Shown in pieces: positions 1 through 7,000 of a stretch of DNA of 24,180 bases (within the stretch, counting starts at the first letter, position 1; each line of letters begins with the position of its first letter). The DNA comes from a virus. The DNA lies in IMG/VR virus record IMGVR_UViG_3300048592_000387, positions 1-24,180 of that record. One strand, given 5' to 3'. Below the pieces are notes generated by a model. That model saw only the letters and a list, made by a program, of their open reading frames with translations, did no database searches and was not told where the DNA came from. Position numbers and translations under genes: made by a program.

Positions 1-592
1 CGACTTTGGCCTCGCCCGCCTCAATCACGGCCATGTCGAACGCGGCGTCCGTGCTGTAGCCCTGCTCCTCTAGCTCTTTCGCCCGCTTGGTCACGTCCTC
101 CACTGACAGGCCAAGCGCGTCAAGTCGCATCTTGGAATTGTTCGCAAAAGTCAGAATGACTTGTTGCATATCCCAGCCCAGTTTACCGACGACTGTCGCC
201 AGTCTAACTGTCTGGTCTTCCGTCTTGCCCAGGCCGAGCGACATGATGTCCGTGGCCGACGACATGAGTTCGGCCGAGGTCATCATGCCGTTGGTAGCCT
301 CTTGCAGCCGGGCCATGAGCGCGTCGCCGCTAGAGCCGATGCTATCCGCCAGTCGCTCAAAGCGGTTTTGCATGGCGTCAATCTGCGCCCCGCGCTCGAA
401 TGTCTGCCACGCCTTGCCCATCAGGGCCACGGCCGTCTGGACGCCCGCCATTGCCACGCCGACGCCGACAAGTGCCTTCGTCGCCATGCCGCCAAACTGG
501 GTTAGCGCCGACTGGGCCTGCTTTACGCCCTTGTCAACGCCAGCGGCATCTATCTCTATGCGCCCGCGTGCGGTTCCGAGGTCTACGGTCAT
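1..592 (-). CDS. Tail tape measure protein, N-terminal part (cut by window edge)
   Basis: An open frame runs from ATG at 592 to the left edge, about 197 codons with no stop. The start begins MTVDLGTARGRIEIDAAG and is followed by small-residue and helical stretches (ALVGVGVAMAGVQTAVALMG) and long Ala/Gln/Glu-rich helix. This matches the N-terminus of phage tape measure proteins, which set tail length and sit inside the tail tube. Its start overlaps the stop of the upstream small ORF in an ATGA (589-592), so the two are translationally coupled. Position directly after the tail chaperone is the canonical siphovirus order. The rest of the protein, usually very long, lies outside the window, so later transmembrane or lytic domains cannot be judged. 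Confidence 0.88.
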   Translation of the reverse strand, partial: MTVDLGTARGRIEIDAAGVDKGVKQAQSALTQFGGMATKALVGVGVAMAGVQTAVALMGKAWQTFERGAQIDAMQNRFERLADSIGSSGDALMARLQEATNGMMTSAELMSSATDIMSLGLGKTEDQTVRLATVVGKLGWDMQQVILTFANNSKMRLDALGLSVEDVTKRAKELEEQGYSTDAAFDMAVIEAGEAKV

Positions 593-768
593 AGTCTAGC
601 CAGTGCGCTCCAATCGCCCGCCCCTGCGGGCTTACCCTTGCCGCCGCTGTCGTCTAGCGATTCAATCAGCACGGCCGCGTCGAATTGATACGCCGCCCAT
701 TCGTCGTCGATACCGACAATGGCGCTAGGCCGCTGGCTGTAGGTTCTCGCCATCAGGTGCAGCAACAT
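589..768 (-). CDS. Tail assembly chaperone, downstream partner (gpT-like)
   Basis: This small ORF of about 59 residues lies between the chaperone ORF and the tape measure, the place where lambda encodes the frameshifted gpG-T extension. It contains VGIDDEWAAYQFDAAVLI, then a Gly/Lys-rich turn and a short tail. It overlaps the upstream ORF by 44 nt and ends in an ATGA shared with the tape measure start, which argues that it is translated. The frame is +1 (or -2) relative to the upstream ORF and no obvious slippery heptamer is seen, so it may have its own start. ATG at 768 is chosen, with GGAAG just upstream; a GTG directly precedes it at 771. Function is inferred from position. Confidence 0.6.
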   Translation of the reverse strand: MLLHLMARTYSQRPSAIVGIDDEWAAYQFDAAVLIESLDDSGGKGKPAGAGDWSALARL

Positions 769-1153
769 CACTTCCGTTCGGTTCGACAGGAAAGGATTGA
801 ACCGCCGCGACCGGCCGGTTCACCTCCATAAAAATCTCTTGCTGGTCGAGGAAGTCGATACTGTCCAGGGCGATGCTGTCGCCCGCGCCGTCAACCGTCA
901 CTTGCGGGTCAACGGCCACGGCCATAACAACCGCGCCCACCGCCTTGACGTAGGCGGCCGTATCTTCTTCGCTGTACTCACCGCCCTTGCGGGGTTTCAT
1001 GCGCGTCGCCCGCTGCATCAACGTCACCGGAATAGTGCCGCTGGCGATGAGGCTTTCCAGCCGCACGCGCTTGACGAGCATCGTGCGACCGTCTGCGAGT
1101 GTGATTTCACGCGGGGCCGTGGCTGCCCGCCATGTCGCCAGTCTATCCGTCAC
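725..1153 (-). CDS. Tail assembly chaperone (gpG-like)
   Basis: A 142-residue protein encoded between the tail tube and tape measure genes. It begins with a beta-rich segment (REITLADGRTMLVKRV) and continues with helical segments and a disordered acidic/Pro C-terminus (EPNGSDVAAPDGENLQPAA), typical of chaperones that bind the tape measure during tail assembly. The start is GTG at 1153, preceded by GGAGG five bases upstream, a strong ribosome site. The neighbouring 1173-1192 hairpin separates it from the tail tube gene, which would let the tube protein be made in excess. Assignment rests mainly on synteny and size; sequence identity to a named family is not claimed. Confidence 0.65.
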   Translation of the reverse strand: MTDRLATWRAATAPREITLADGRTMLVKRVRLESLIASGTIPVTLMQRATRMKPRKGGEYSEEDTAAYVKAVGAVVMAVAVDPQVTVDGAGDSIALDSIDFLDQQEIFMEVNRPVAAVQSFPVEPNGSDVAAPDGENLQPAA

Positions 1154-1172
1154 ATTTTCCTCCTATGTGACA

Positions 1173-1192
1173 GGGGCCGGTTGCCCGGCCCC
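1173..1192 (-). terminator. Strong GC hairpin after the tail tube gene (attenuator-like)
   Basis: GGGGCCGG, loop TTGC, CCGGCCCC form a perfect 8-bp stem in the 56-bp gap between the tail tube stop and the chaperone start. No U-run follows on the minus strand, where the next bases lead into the GGAGG ribosome site, so it is more likely a partial terminator or 3' stabiliser of the abundant tube mRNA than a full terminator. Confidence 0.45.
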
Positions 1193-1209
1193 TTCTTCGT
1201 TGCGTCCGC

Positions 1210-1740
1210 TTAGCTGGTCGGCAGGGCGGTCGTGGCCTCGTGCTGGATAATCTTGACAACGCCATTAGAGCCGTCGTCAAGACACTGCACATCCACGGAA
1301 TTGACAAACCAGTTTTCATCAGAGAGGTCGATGCCGCCCCAGCCCGTCACCTTGCACTTGGGGAGCAGGACGTGGACATCGCCGCCGGCCTCGTCGCGGG
1401 CCAAGCCGTAAATCTTGAAGTAGGGCATGACATCGCCCGCGTTCAATTGCAGCGTCGTCAACTCATTCGGCGTCGTGCCGGACTGGCTGAGCGTCTTGCC
1501 GAACATGATCGCCACGGCCGCGCTACTGTAGCCACCGGCCGAAAGCGCCGCCGTGCCGCCCGACAGGCTGCCCATACTGACTTTAATCACGTCATCGCCG
1601 CGCAATTCCGCCGAGCTAAAGGTCGGAGAAAACGTCAACGTCTGCGCCGCGTCAAGGTCTTCTTGCACCGTCCCGCCGATGTTCGTCACCTTCAGGTCGC
1701 GCAAGCCGTACAGAAACTTACCGTATGTCTCGTTTGCCAT
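1210..1740 (-). CDS. Major tail (tube) protein
   Basis: A 176-residue protein beginning MANETYGKFLYGLRDLKVTN, rich in beta strands, Gly, Ser and Thr, with segments such as VMPYFKIYGLARDEAGGDVH and ENWFVNSVDVQCLDDG. These features and its position between head-tail connectors and the chaperone fit a siphovirus tube subunit, which polymerises around the tape measure. Length is in the usual 150-250 range. AGGTGA lies upstream of the ATG. The downstream hairpin at 1173-1192 fits a gene expressed at high level. No immunoglobulin-like C-terminal extension is seen. Confidence 0.8.
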   Translation of the reverse strand: MANETYGKFLYGLRDLKVTNIGGTVQEDLDAAQTLTFSPTFSSAELRGDDVIKVSMGSLSGGTAALSAGGYSSAAVAIMFGKTLSQSGTTPNELTTLQLNAGDVMPYFKIYGLARDEAGGDVHVLLPKCKVTGWGGIDLSDENWFVNSVDVQCLDDGSNGVVKIIQHEATTALPTS

Positions 1741-1747
1741 GCTTCAC

Positions 1748-2200
1748 CTAACGTCCTTGCTTGGCCTGGTTAGCCCAGGCCCGCACTTCTTCACGACTCG
1801 CGCCCGACGATGCCGCCAGCCGCTCAATTCCTTCGTCGTCCAGCGCCGCCAACTGCCGCGCCTCAGTCACACCCAGCGCGGCCAACTCAGGCGCCCGCTT
1901 GCCGCCGACGATGTTGGACACCGTTACCTCTGGCGCAGTCGGCGCGGGGGCGTCGGCTTCGGGGATAATGATGTTTTTCGGCTCTACGCCCATCGCCTCA
2001 GCCAGCGCCTTGCGGCCCGCCACTGACAGGCCGGGGGCCAGAGAGAAGCGGCCCCGCGGCTCGGTCAGCAGCCCGGCGGCCGTCTCAATGTCCACCTCGG
2101 TCATAAAGCCGTTGGCCGCGCTCCATTCGTATTCCCCAATGGTGTGAACCACCGGGCCGGGCAACCGCCGAACGCCAACCATCTGTTTCTTGTCGGTCAT
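1748..2200 (-). CDS. Virion-associated protein with helix-hairpin-helix-like C-terminus
   Basis: This 150-residue protein is encoded among the connector genes. The N-terminal half (MTDKKQMVGVRRLPGPVVH, GEYEWSAANGFMTEV) is of unknown fold. After an Ala/Pro linker near residues 92-100, the C-terminus (APELAALGVTEARQLAALDD, IERLAASSGASREEVRAWAN) resembles two short helix-hairpin-helix-like repeats seen in some phage structural proteins. Its start overlaps the upstream stop by one base (TAATG), so the pair is coupled. It could be a head or neck accessory protein; the exact role is unknown. Confidence 0.6.
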   Translation of the reverse strand: MTDKKQMVGVRRLPGPVVHTIGEYEWSAANGFMTEVDIETAAGLLTEPRGRFSLAPGLSVAGRKALAEAMGVEPKNIIIPEADAPAPTAPEVTVSNIVGGKRAPELAALGVTEARQLAALDDEGIERLAASSGASREEVRAWANQAKQGR

Positions 2201-2535
2201 TAGCTCACCCCCAGCCGCAGCGCGGCGAATGTCGTATTGGTCGTCGCGTCCCAGTCGATATGAATCGTCCCGTCCGACTGCATGTAGCGGTCGCTAAACG
2301 GGCCGATGAAGGGGTCGGTGTTCTCTGCCACGGTGACGGTGCGCGACGTGATGACCCGGCCCTCAAACGTCTCACCCACTTTCACCGTCAGCACCCGCGC
2401 CCCGGTCGTCTGCTTGACATGGAGAAACATGTCTTTCGACCAGGGAATTGCGTGCCCGTCGGCGTGGGCGTTGGCGTAGGTCGGGGCCAGCCCGCCCGGT
2501 ACAACCAGCTCCACTGTCTTAGATTGTCTTGCCAT
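2200..2535 (-). CDS. Hypothetical structural protein in connector cluster
   Basis: A 111-residue, beta-rich protein starting MARQSKTVELVVPGGLAPTY. It has alternating hydrophobic and polar strands (ARVLTVKVGETFEGRVITSR, TVTVAENTDPFIGPFSDRYM) and a final DGTIHIDWDATTNTTFAALR. The pattern suggests a small beta-sandwich. Encoded between the probable tail terminator and the tail tube, it may be a minor virion, head fibre or decoration component. I do not recognise the family. It is coupled by a one-base overlap to the next gene. Confidence 0.6.
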   Translation of the reverse strand: MARQSKTVELVVPGGLAPTYANAHADGHAIPWSKDMFLHVKQTTGARVLTVKVGETFEGRVITSRTVTVAENTDPFIGPFSDRYMQSDGTIHIDWDATTNTTFAALRLGVS

Positions 2536-2540
2536 TGCAT

Positions 2541-2963
2541 CTATCCTCGATACCGCGCCACCTGGTAGCGGCTGCGGTGCATGTAAGCCAATATCGCGTC
2601 GTCGTACTGGTCGCTCACGTCATCGATGTGGCGCACCTCATACGAACCGTCACCGATGTAACGCCGGTGCAGTACCACTCGCGCCCGTTCGGCCGCTTCG
2701 TCAATCGTCGCGTAGCCGGCGTGGTCGTAGAAGAACACCACCACGAAGGCGCGGTCATAAATCCCTTGCGGCCCGTCGGTCGCCGTCGTCTCGTTGCGAA
2801 CCAGCGCCGACGGCCGCACCCGCCCGTATTCGTCGAACGGGTGGGGCGCGTCCATCCCCGGCGTTAGCTGGGCGTTGGTGTAGATACCACCCGCCAGCAG
2901 CGCCGTGAGCGGGCCGTCGGCTTTCAGGGCGTTGGCTATGGCCGTCTTGGGGTTTGTCGTCAT
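2541..2963 (-). CDS. Probable tail terminator / tail completion protein
   Basis: This 140-residue protein starts MTTNPKTAIANALKADGPLT, followed by a short loop region and beta strands (YDRAFVVVFFYDHAGYATID), then EAAERARVVLHRRYIGDG. An N-terminal helix binding an alpha/beta core of about 140 residues is the usual shape of lambda gpU-like and DUF3168-like tail terminators, and the gene follows the HK97 gp10-like gene as expected. It starts at the base directly after the upstream TAA. The role is inferred from fold impression, size and order. Confidence 0.6.
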   Translation of the reverse strand: MTTNPKTAIANALKADGPLTALLAGGIYTNAQLTPGMDAPHPFDEYGRVRPSALVRNETTATDGPQGIYDRAFVVVFFYDHAGYATIDEAAERARVVLHRRYIGDGSYEVRHIDDVSDQYDDAILAYMHRSRYQVARYRG

Positions 2964-3338
2964 TTACCCGGCCCTGTCCATTAACCCGGCCATGCCGCGC
3001 ATAAGCACCCAGCCTTCCCTCATGACCGTTGGGCCGATGATGGCATAACGGCCGCCATTGGAGAGTTCCAGGTATTTGCCATAGGGGACGCCGTGCGAAA
3101 ACACAAGCGCCACTTTTTGGTCGTCCTGCTCCACCTCCGCCAATAACTGCCGCCGTGCCGCGCCGGTGCGGTCTTGCCACGGCGCTTCCTGTTTCATCTG
3201 GCTACGGATTCTGTCGGCCTGGCGTTCCAGATACGGCACAAGCGCATGGGTCTTTACCCGTTCGCCCGTCTTGGCGATGGCACGGCCGAGGTCGTCCGGG
3301 TCGCGCTTCCAGTCAATCCGAACGCGCATCCCGCTCAT
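2964..3338 (-). CDS. HK97 gp10-like head-tail / tail completion protein
   Basis: A 124-residue protein with RIDWKRDPDDLGRAIAKTGE, then a helix (ALVPYLERQADRIRSQMKQE), a WQDRTGAARRQL motif and YGKYLELSNGGRYAIIGPTV. The combination of 'DRTGAARRQL', 'YGKYLE..NGGRYAI' and 'P' is the recognisable signature of HK97 gp10-type proteins that act at the neck. It overlaps the upstream gene in ATGA (3335-3338). Size is typical for the family. Confidence 0.75.
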   Translation of the reverse strand: MSGMRVRIDWKRDPDDLGRAIAKTGERVKTHALVPYLERQADRIRSQMKQEAPWQDRTGAARRQLLAEVEQDDQKVALVFSHGVPYGKYLELSNGGRYAIIGPTVMREGWVLMRGMAGLMDRAG

Positions 3339-3685
3339 TGCAGCGACCTCACTTGAGCCACCGTAGCAACGTGGCGCTGCGGCATGACGGCCACCACTTC
3401 GTATTGGACACCATCATGGGTAAACCTATCGCGGGCGCGGATGTTCATCCACGGCGCACCGACAACGCGAATTGACGTTTGCGCCGATTCCGTGCCCGCG
3501 CCCGACGACGTGCCCGCGCCGCTGCCGTAGAGCCGGGCGTTCTGCGCCGCGATGACCTGCGTGCCGCGAATGAGGGCAATTGAGACGGTCAGGCCACTGC
3601 CCGCGCCGGTGATGTCCAGCGCGTCGGCCCGCATCTGGTCGCGCTCAACTGTACTCAGTATCACCGTTCGCCTCGCTGTAAGCAT
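3335..3685 (-). CDS. Probable head closure / head-tail stopper protein
   Basis: The frame encodes up to 116 residues. Beta strands (SGLTVSIALIRGTQVIAAQN) are followed by a Gly/Ser/Thr-rich loop (YGSGAGTSSGAGTESAQTS), then DRFTHDGVQYEVVAVMPQRH. The 'DRF...DGVQYEVVAV' pattern and size fit head-closure proteins that plug the portal after packaging. The ATG at 3685 lacks a ribosome site; a GTG at 3664 has GAGG six bases upstream and overlaps the upstream gene by only 20 bp, so the shorter form is likely. Confidence 0.6.
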   Translation of the reverse strand: MLTARRTVILSTVERDQMRADALDITGAGSGLTVSIALIRGTQVIAAQNARLYGSGAGTSSGAGTESAQTSIRVVGAPWMNIRARDRFTHDGVQYEVVAVMPQRHVATVAQVRSLQ

Positions 3686-4034
3686 CGACGCGCCGGAGTG
3701 ACCCGACGACGACCGACGCCGTGGCGCCGCTCGAACCGTAGCGCCGCCGCCAGTCGGCGGCCTGCTCCCGGTACTGGCGGGCGATGTCGCTGCGACTGAT
3801 GGACAGGTCGCCGCTGGTGAAGTTCGGGTGACGCGACCAGGCCGACGCCAGCGCCTCGAACCCGGCCGCCACCGCCCGACGCCAATCCCCCTCTAGCGCG
3901 ATCAATTCCTCAATTTCGCTATCGGTAAAATTGGCGTCACCCGGCAGCGGCCCGGCAGCAACCGTTGTATCCCGCAGCCAGAAGCGCACGCGGGATACAT
4001 CATCGGTCATTGCGTAGGCGTAGGTTACGGTCAT
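3645..4034 (-). CDS. Head-tail connector (adaptor) protein
   Basis: This 129-residue protein starts MTVTYAYAMTDDVSRVRFWL, then NFTDSEIEELIALEGDWRRA and helical VAAGFEALASAWSRHPNFTS. Small, mostly helical proteins with 'FTDxEIxxLI' after an N-terminal 'VRFWLRD' are typical of gp6/gp15-like adaptors that bind the portal ring. The ATG at 4034 overlaps the previous stop in ATGA (4031-4034), so I prefer it to the 40-codon longer open frame. The C-terminus (WRRRYGSSGATASVVVGSLR) is likely flexible. Confidence 0.7.
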   Translation of the reverse strand: MTVTYAYAMTDDVSRVRFWLRDTTVAAGPLPGDANFTDSEIEELIALEGDWRRAVAAGFEALASAWSRHPNFTSGDLSISRSDIARQYREQAADWRRRYGSSGATASVVVGSLRRVDAYSEANGDTEYS

Positions 4035-4246
4035 CGGCTGCCCTTTCTTGGCGTCGTCTTGGGCGCGGGTTGCACCTTCGCAGCCGGCGCGGGGGATTCC
4101 GTTACGTTCGTTTCCACTACCCCCGCGCCCGCCTCGGCGGCCGTTGCGAACCACTCGCCGCTATCCAGCATGGCCCGGCGTTGGGCCTGCCCATAGGCGT
4201 AGCCCTCCTGTCCGTCCTTGCCGTAAAGCCTGATAGGTTCACTCAT
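4031..4246 (-). CDS. Small hypothetical protein after the major capsid gene
   Basis: A 71-residue protein starting MSEPIRLYGKDGQEGYAYGQ, with helix QRRAMLDSGEWFATAAEAGA and an unstructured Pro/Lys tail (ESPAPAAKVQPAPKTTPRKG). GGAG lies six bases upstream of the ATG. It sits between capsid and adaptor genes and is coupled to the adaptor. Similar small proteins at this site are common and generally uncharacterised; the basic Pro-rich tail suggests a flexible binding arm. Confidence 0.6.
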   Translation of the reverse strand: MSEPIRLYGKDGQEGYAYGQAQRRAMLDSGEWFATAAEAGAGVVETNVTESPAPAAKVQPAPKTTPRKGSR

Positions 4247-4260
4247 ACGTCACTCCGTTC

Positions 4261-4293
4261 GCTACGGGGCGGGGGTTAGCCCGCCCCCGTAGC
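4261..4293 (-). terminator. Hairpin downstream of the major capsid gene
   Basis: GCTACGGGG (4261-4269) pairs perfectly with CCCCGTAGC (4285-4293); the stem continues inward with one bulged C. It lies in the 68-bp gap after the capsid stop. As on the tail tube side, there is no clean U-run, suggesting an attenuating or stabilising 3' hairpin that reduces read-through to connector genes. Confidence 0.4.
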
Positions 4294-4314
4294 CTATGAG
4301 GAGGTCAAACCGTA

Positions 4315-5436
4315 CTAGGCGGCCGTGCCGTCGGCCCAGTTGGCATTGTTGACGTAGCGCGGCGTGCCGTTCGTCCGGTCGCCAACACCCACGCCGAAGC
4401 GCGTCTGAATCATGAGGTTCTGCACCGGCGTGATGCCGGGCATGAGGCTGTCGCGCACAATCAGCGCACGCGGGGCGCGTTCACCTTCCGGCAACCGCAC
4501 GCGCAACGGGTTACGCATGTTGTTCGGGCCGTAGCTCTTAAAGCCGAAGCCGTAGTACTGCGGGATACCCGGCACAACCCACACACGAAAGCCGCTGATA
4601 GCGCCGATGGGCCGCTTGCCGTCGATGGCCGCGCCGGTGAAGGTGGTGACGGCCGTCAAGGCCGACTGATTGATAAGCTGCTCATTGACTGACACGAAAC
4701 CAGTCAGGCCGCTTACCGTCGATTCGTCCGACGGGCCGATGAGGAACTCATACGGAGCCTCATGGCCGTGTTCGCGCAGTTCGGCGGCGGCGTCGGTAAA
4801 GACGGCTGCGGTGAACGCGCCGCCGGCGATGGCGACGTAGTGCTCATGGTCGGAAGTGAATGTGGCGCCGCCGTAAGAGGGCGGGGTAAAGTCAACGCCG
4901 GTCGAGGCCGCGGCCGTCGCAAAGCCGGGCGAAAGTCCGGTGGCGCTGAGGCCGTTGACGCTGCCCGATTCATCGCCGCGCTTCAAGAGGCGCTGCAAGA
5001 GGGCCATGCGCCAGCGGTTGCGAACGGCGTCAAGGCCCATGAGCAAGTCGGCTTCGATGTCGGTCAAACGGGCGTCTTCCAGATAGTCGGCCGTCCAGCC
5101 CAGCATGTGATCCCACTTACGGAAGGGGAGCATGTGCCCGGCCAGCGCGGCGCGTTCCGGGTCAGGGCGGCCATACTCGGTATGGGCCACCATCGTACCG
5201 GTGTTGCCGATGGCGTAGCGCGTTTCGATCTGGTCGGTGTAGCTGACCAGCATCGACCAAAACGGGTCACTCGCCATGCCGGAATTGAAGCCGCCCAGCA
5301 TCGTCTCGGCCATGCCGACAATCTGGGCATAGGTCGCGCCGTCGCGCAGCCGGTATTTCTCCAGCAGCGTAGCGTCGATACCCGTCAGGATTACATTGTC
5401 TTTCGTGTCACGGTTGCCCCATGCCATTGTTGTCAC
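4315..5436 (-). CDS. Major capsid protein
   Basis: A 373-residue protein following scaffold and a decoration-like gene. It starts MTTMAWGNRDTKDNVILTGI, with a helical region (LLEKYRLRDGATYAQIVGMA), a strand/E-loop-like region (MVAHTEYGRPDPERAALAGH) and DARLTDIEADLLMGLDAVRN. The C-terminal half contains long beta/alpha segments and GFRVWVVPGIPQYYGFGFKS. Size and gene order fit an HK97-fold capsid subunit. No N-terminal delta domain of HK97 type is evident, in line with a separate scaffold gene. The start is ambiguous: GTG at 5436 is three bases after GGAG, while ATG at 5427 is twelve bases after it. Confidence 0.85.
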   Translation of the reverse strand: MTTMAWGNRDTKDNVILTGIDATLLEKYRLRDGATYAQIVGMAETMLGGFNSGMASDPFWSMLVSYTDQIETRYAIGNTGTMVAHTEYGRPDPERAALAGHMLPFRKWDHMLGWTADYLEDARLTDIEADLLMGLDAVRNRWRMALLQRLLKRGDESGSVNGLSATGLSPGFATAAASTGVDFTPPSYGGATFTSDHEHYVAIAGGAFTAAVFTDAAAELREHGHEAPYEFLIGPSDESTVSGLTGFVSVNEQLINQSALTAVTTFTGAAIDGKRPIGAISGFRVWVVPGIPQYYGFGFKSYGPNNMRNPLRVRLPEGERAPRALIVRDSLMPGITPVQNLMIQTRFGVGVGDRTNGTPRYVNNANWADGTAA

Positions 5437-5443
5437 TTACTCC

Positions 5444-5842
5444 TTAAGCCAGGGCCACCGGCTGCGGGTGGACAAAGAGCTTTGTGGCCGTCTCGGCGTA
5501 GCCGATGATAAAGCTCTTCGTGCCGGCGGTCTCTGAGTACTCGCCCGCCGTGTCGCTGATATAAATGGCCGTGCCGGGCGTGGCGTCTACCAACACCTCG
5601 CACGGGCCAAACAGAAGCACGTCCACCGGTTCGGTATCCGCGCCGGAATTGAGAGCAATTCCGGCAAACAGGACGACCGCCGACGCGGCCGCCGGGTCCC
5701 ACTTCCCATCCGATTTCAGGGTGACGATTTCGCCCGCCTCAGTCGTTGCCCCTAACGTGCCCTTGCGGATAATCGTCCGCGGGTCGCTGGGTACGACAAG
5801 GGCGCGAACGTCGGTCAGAGTAGACTTACGTCCAAAAGCCAT
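5444..5842 (-). CDS. Probable head decoration / capsid-stabilising protein
   Basis: This 132-residue protein starts MAFGRKSTLTDVRALVVPSD and is strongly beta-rich: GATTEAGEIVTLKSDGKWDP, VVLFAGIALNSGADTEPVDV and PGTAIYISDTAGEYSETAGT. The pattern (an entry in which a quantity is 'switched' by strands around 'G.A.....G....V.V..FG') resembles DUF2190-like or lambda gpD-like decoration proteins encoded next to the capsid gene. A GAGG site precedes the ATG. Function rests on synteny and strand pattern. Confidence 0.6.
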   Translation of the reverse strand: MAFGRKSTLTDVRALVVPSDPRTIIRKGTLGATTEAGEIVTLKSDGKWDPAAASAVVLFAGIALNSGADTEPVDVLLFGPCEVLVDATPGTAIYISDTAGEYSETAGTKSFIIGYAETATKLFVHPQPVALA

Positions 5843-5847
5843 TGTCT

Positions 5848-6441
5848 TTACCTCTTAATCACTTTCGCCAGTTGAGCGCGGTCGATGTGCCGAGCGTCAA
5901 GCCCCCACCGCGCCGCGTACTCGTTCACTTCGTCTTCTGTTACCACTGCCGGTGTCCCATTGCCCCCCGCGCGGCCGTCGAGCGGCGGCGGGGTGGGGCG
6001 ACTGAATACGGCCGCATTGGCGTCTAGCCACGCGGCCAGCTTCAGCGCGTCGTCATACTCCGGCACTAGCGACCGCATGTGCTCAGGGATGGCCGCGATG
6101 CGCCGCTCGTTGGCCGCCTGGGCCTGAGCGGTGATAGCGTCTAGCCGTTCCTGGAGCGCGTCGGCCGCGTCGGCTTTCGCCTTAGCAGACTGGTACAATT
6201 CCTTGTACTTGCCTTGCTCGGCCATTGCGGCCGTCTCGGCGTCGGTCTTGGCTTTCTCCGTCTGGCGCAATTTCGTGCGATAGCTGGCGGCCTCCTTGCG
6301 GGCGGCTTCCAACTCGGCGCGTAGTTGCTCAGGGGAGAGGGCTTGCGCGTGTTCGCTATTCGTCTGTTCGGGTTCCATCTGCTGTCCGTCTGCCGCCTGG
6401 GCTTCGGGTGTGGCCGCCGGGGCCGGGGTTGTGTCACTCAT
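5848..6441 (-). CDS. Capsid scaffolding protein
   Basis: A 197-residue protein with a disordered Pro/Ala/Gln N-terminus (residues 1-35), then a long charged coiled coil (LSPEQLRAELEAARKEAASY, RTKLRQTEKAKTDAETAAMA) and the tell-tale EQGKYKELYQSAKAKADAAD. The C-terminus is basic (ARHIDRAQLAKVIKR), as needed to contact capsid subunits. This is the standard layout of DUF4355-like scaffolds that guide procapsid assembly and are then released. AGGAG lies six bases before the ATG. It is the first gene after the terminator and promoter at 6.59-6.67 kb. Confidence 0.82.
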   Translation of the reverse strand: MSDTTPAPAATPEAQAADGQQMEPEQTNSEHAQALSPEQLRAELEAARKEAASYRTKLRQTEKAKTDAETAAMAEQGKYKELYQSAKAKADAADALQERLDAITAQAQAANERRIAAIPEHMRSLVPEYDDALKLAAWLDANAAVFSRPTPPPLDGRAGGNGTPAVVTEDEVNEYAARWGLDARHIDRAQLAKVIKR

Positions 6442-6474
6442 TGTGTGCTCCTGGCACTGTCCTAGAAACGCGAA

Positions 6475-6498
6475 GGGGCGACACTTTCAGGTCGCCCC
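6475..6498 (-). terminator. Hairpin in the leader of the scaffold-capsid transcript
   Basis: GGGGCGAC, eight-base loop, GTCGCCCC: a perfect 8-bp stem about 35 bp before the scaffold start. On the minus strand it is followed by TTCGCGTTTCTAG, a weak U-tract. It may be a weak terminator for read-through or a 5' stabilising stem on the capsid mRNA. Confidence 0.35.
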
Positions 6499-6588
6499 GC
6501 GTCAAGCCGAGCTATCCTATCTAGTGCCGCCCCGTAATTAACCGAGCGTTATGCAGTTGTGCGCGGGCGATATTGCCCACTTGGTTAT

Positions 6589-6617
6589 AGTTTAATCTTT
6601 ATGTTGTAGAAATGCAA
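6589..6617 (-). promoter_or_regulatory. Leftward promoter candidate for scaffold/capsid genes
   Basis: On the minus strand TTGCAT (6612-6617) and TAAACT (6589-6594) are separated by 17 bp, each matching four of six sigma-70 consensus bases, in the only AT-rich patch of the structural region. It lies just downstream of the 6635-6667 terminator and upstream of scaffold. The 314-bp gap 6442-6755 contains this promoter, the two hairpins and no credible gene. Confidence 0.4.
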
Positions 6618-6634
6618 TAGGCGCACAAAAGAGG

Positions 6635-6667
6635 AGCGCCGCGTTGGAGCCAGGGTCACGCGGCGCT
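6635..6667 (-). terminator. Rho-independent terminator candidate after the MuF-region genes
   Basis: AGCGCCGCGT (6635-6644) pairs perfectly over 10 bp with ACGCGGCGCT (6658-6667). On the minus strand the stem is followed by CCTCTTTTG, a short U-rich run. Placed after the 65-residue gene and before the AT-rich promoter patch, it would end packaging-gene transcription. Confidence 0.5.
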
Positions 6668-6755
6668 AATACAGAGGGATGGGGAGGAGTTGAAACCAGT
6701 CTGTCTAATTCGTGCCGTCAACAGTCTAGCATGGCGCGGCGGCCGTGTCAACGGG

Positions 6756-6953
6756 TTAGCGCTGCCGCGTCGGGACTGTCTGCGGCCGTCCTAGCAGGCG
6801 GTCTATCATTCTCAGTTTGGCAATGATGGTATCTCGCTCCAATTCCAGATAGCGCCGTAACTCGTCTGTTAACCCCGTAGCCGGAATGACTACCACGGCC
6901 ACCGGCGCGGGCATGGTGTCGGCTTCGGGGGGGGTGTTCGGAGAGTTAGTCAT
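6756..6953 (-). CDS. Small hypothetical protein with C-terminal helix
   Basis: The frame encodes 65 residues: a Pro-rich N-terminus, a hydrophobic strand (PAPVAVVVIPATGL) and an amphipathic helix (TDELRRYLELERDTIIAKLR) with a short basic end. No Shine-Dalgarno is obvious before ATG 6953; an internal ATG at residue 14 also lacks one. It sits between MuF and the terminator and is read in the same direction. It could be a minor virion or morphogenesis factor. I do not recognise it and translation is only moderately supported. Confidence 0.45.
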   Translation of the reverse strand: MTNSPNTPPEADTMPAPVAVVVIPATGLTDELRRYLELERDTIIAKLRMIDRLLGRPQTVPTRQR

Positions 6954-7000
6954 GCAACCGTTAATTTAATGATACTATGAGCCTATGCGCGGCCCCTGCC

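Noticed and set aside
725-771. Programmed -1 frameshift in the tail chaperone
   Set aside because: The reading-frame difference is +1/-2, and no X-XXY-YYZ slippery heptamer was seen in the overlap.
797-2867. Several long plus-strand ORFs opposite the tail genes (for example 797-1213, 1240-1773, 2260-2568)
   Set aside because: They mirror convincing minus-strand genes, have basic, low-complexity products without family motifs, and lack consistent ribosome sites and coupling; high GC produces such shadows.
4762-5508. A 248-codon plus-strand ORF opposite the major capsid gene
   Set aside because: It is antisense to the capsid frame, with a Gly/Arg/Ala-rich shadow composition and no motif; the capsid reading is far stronger.
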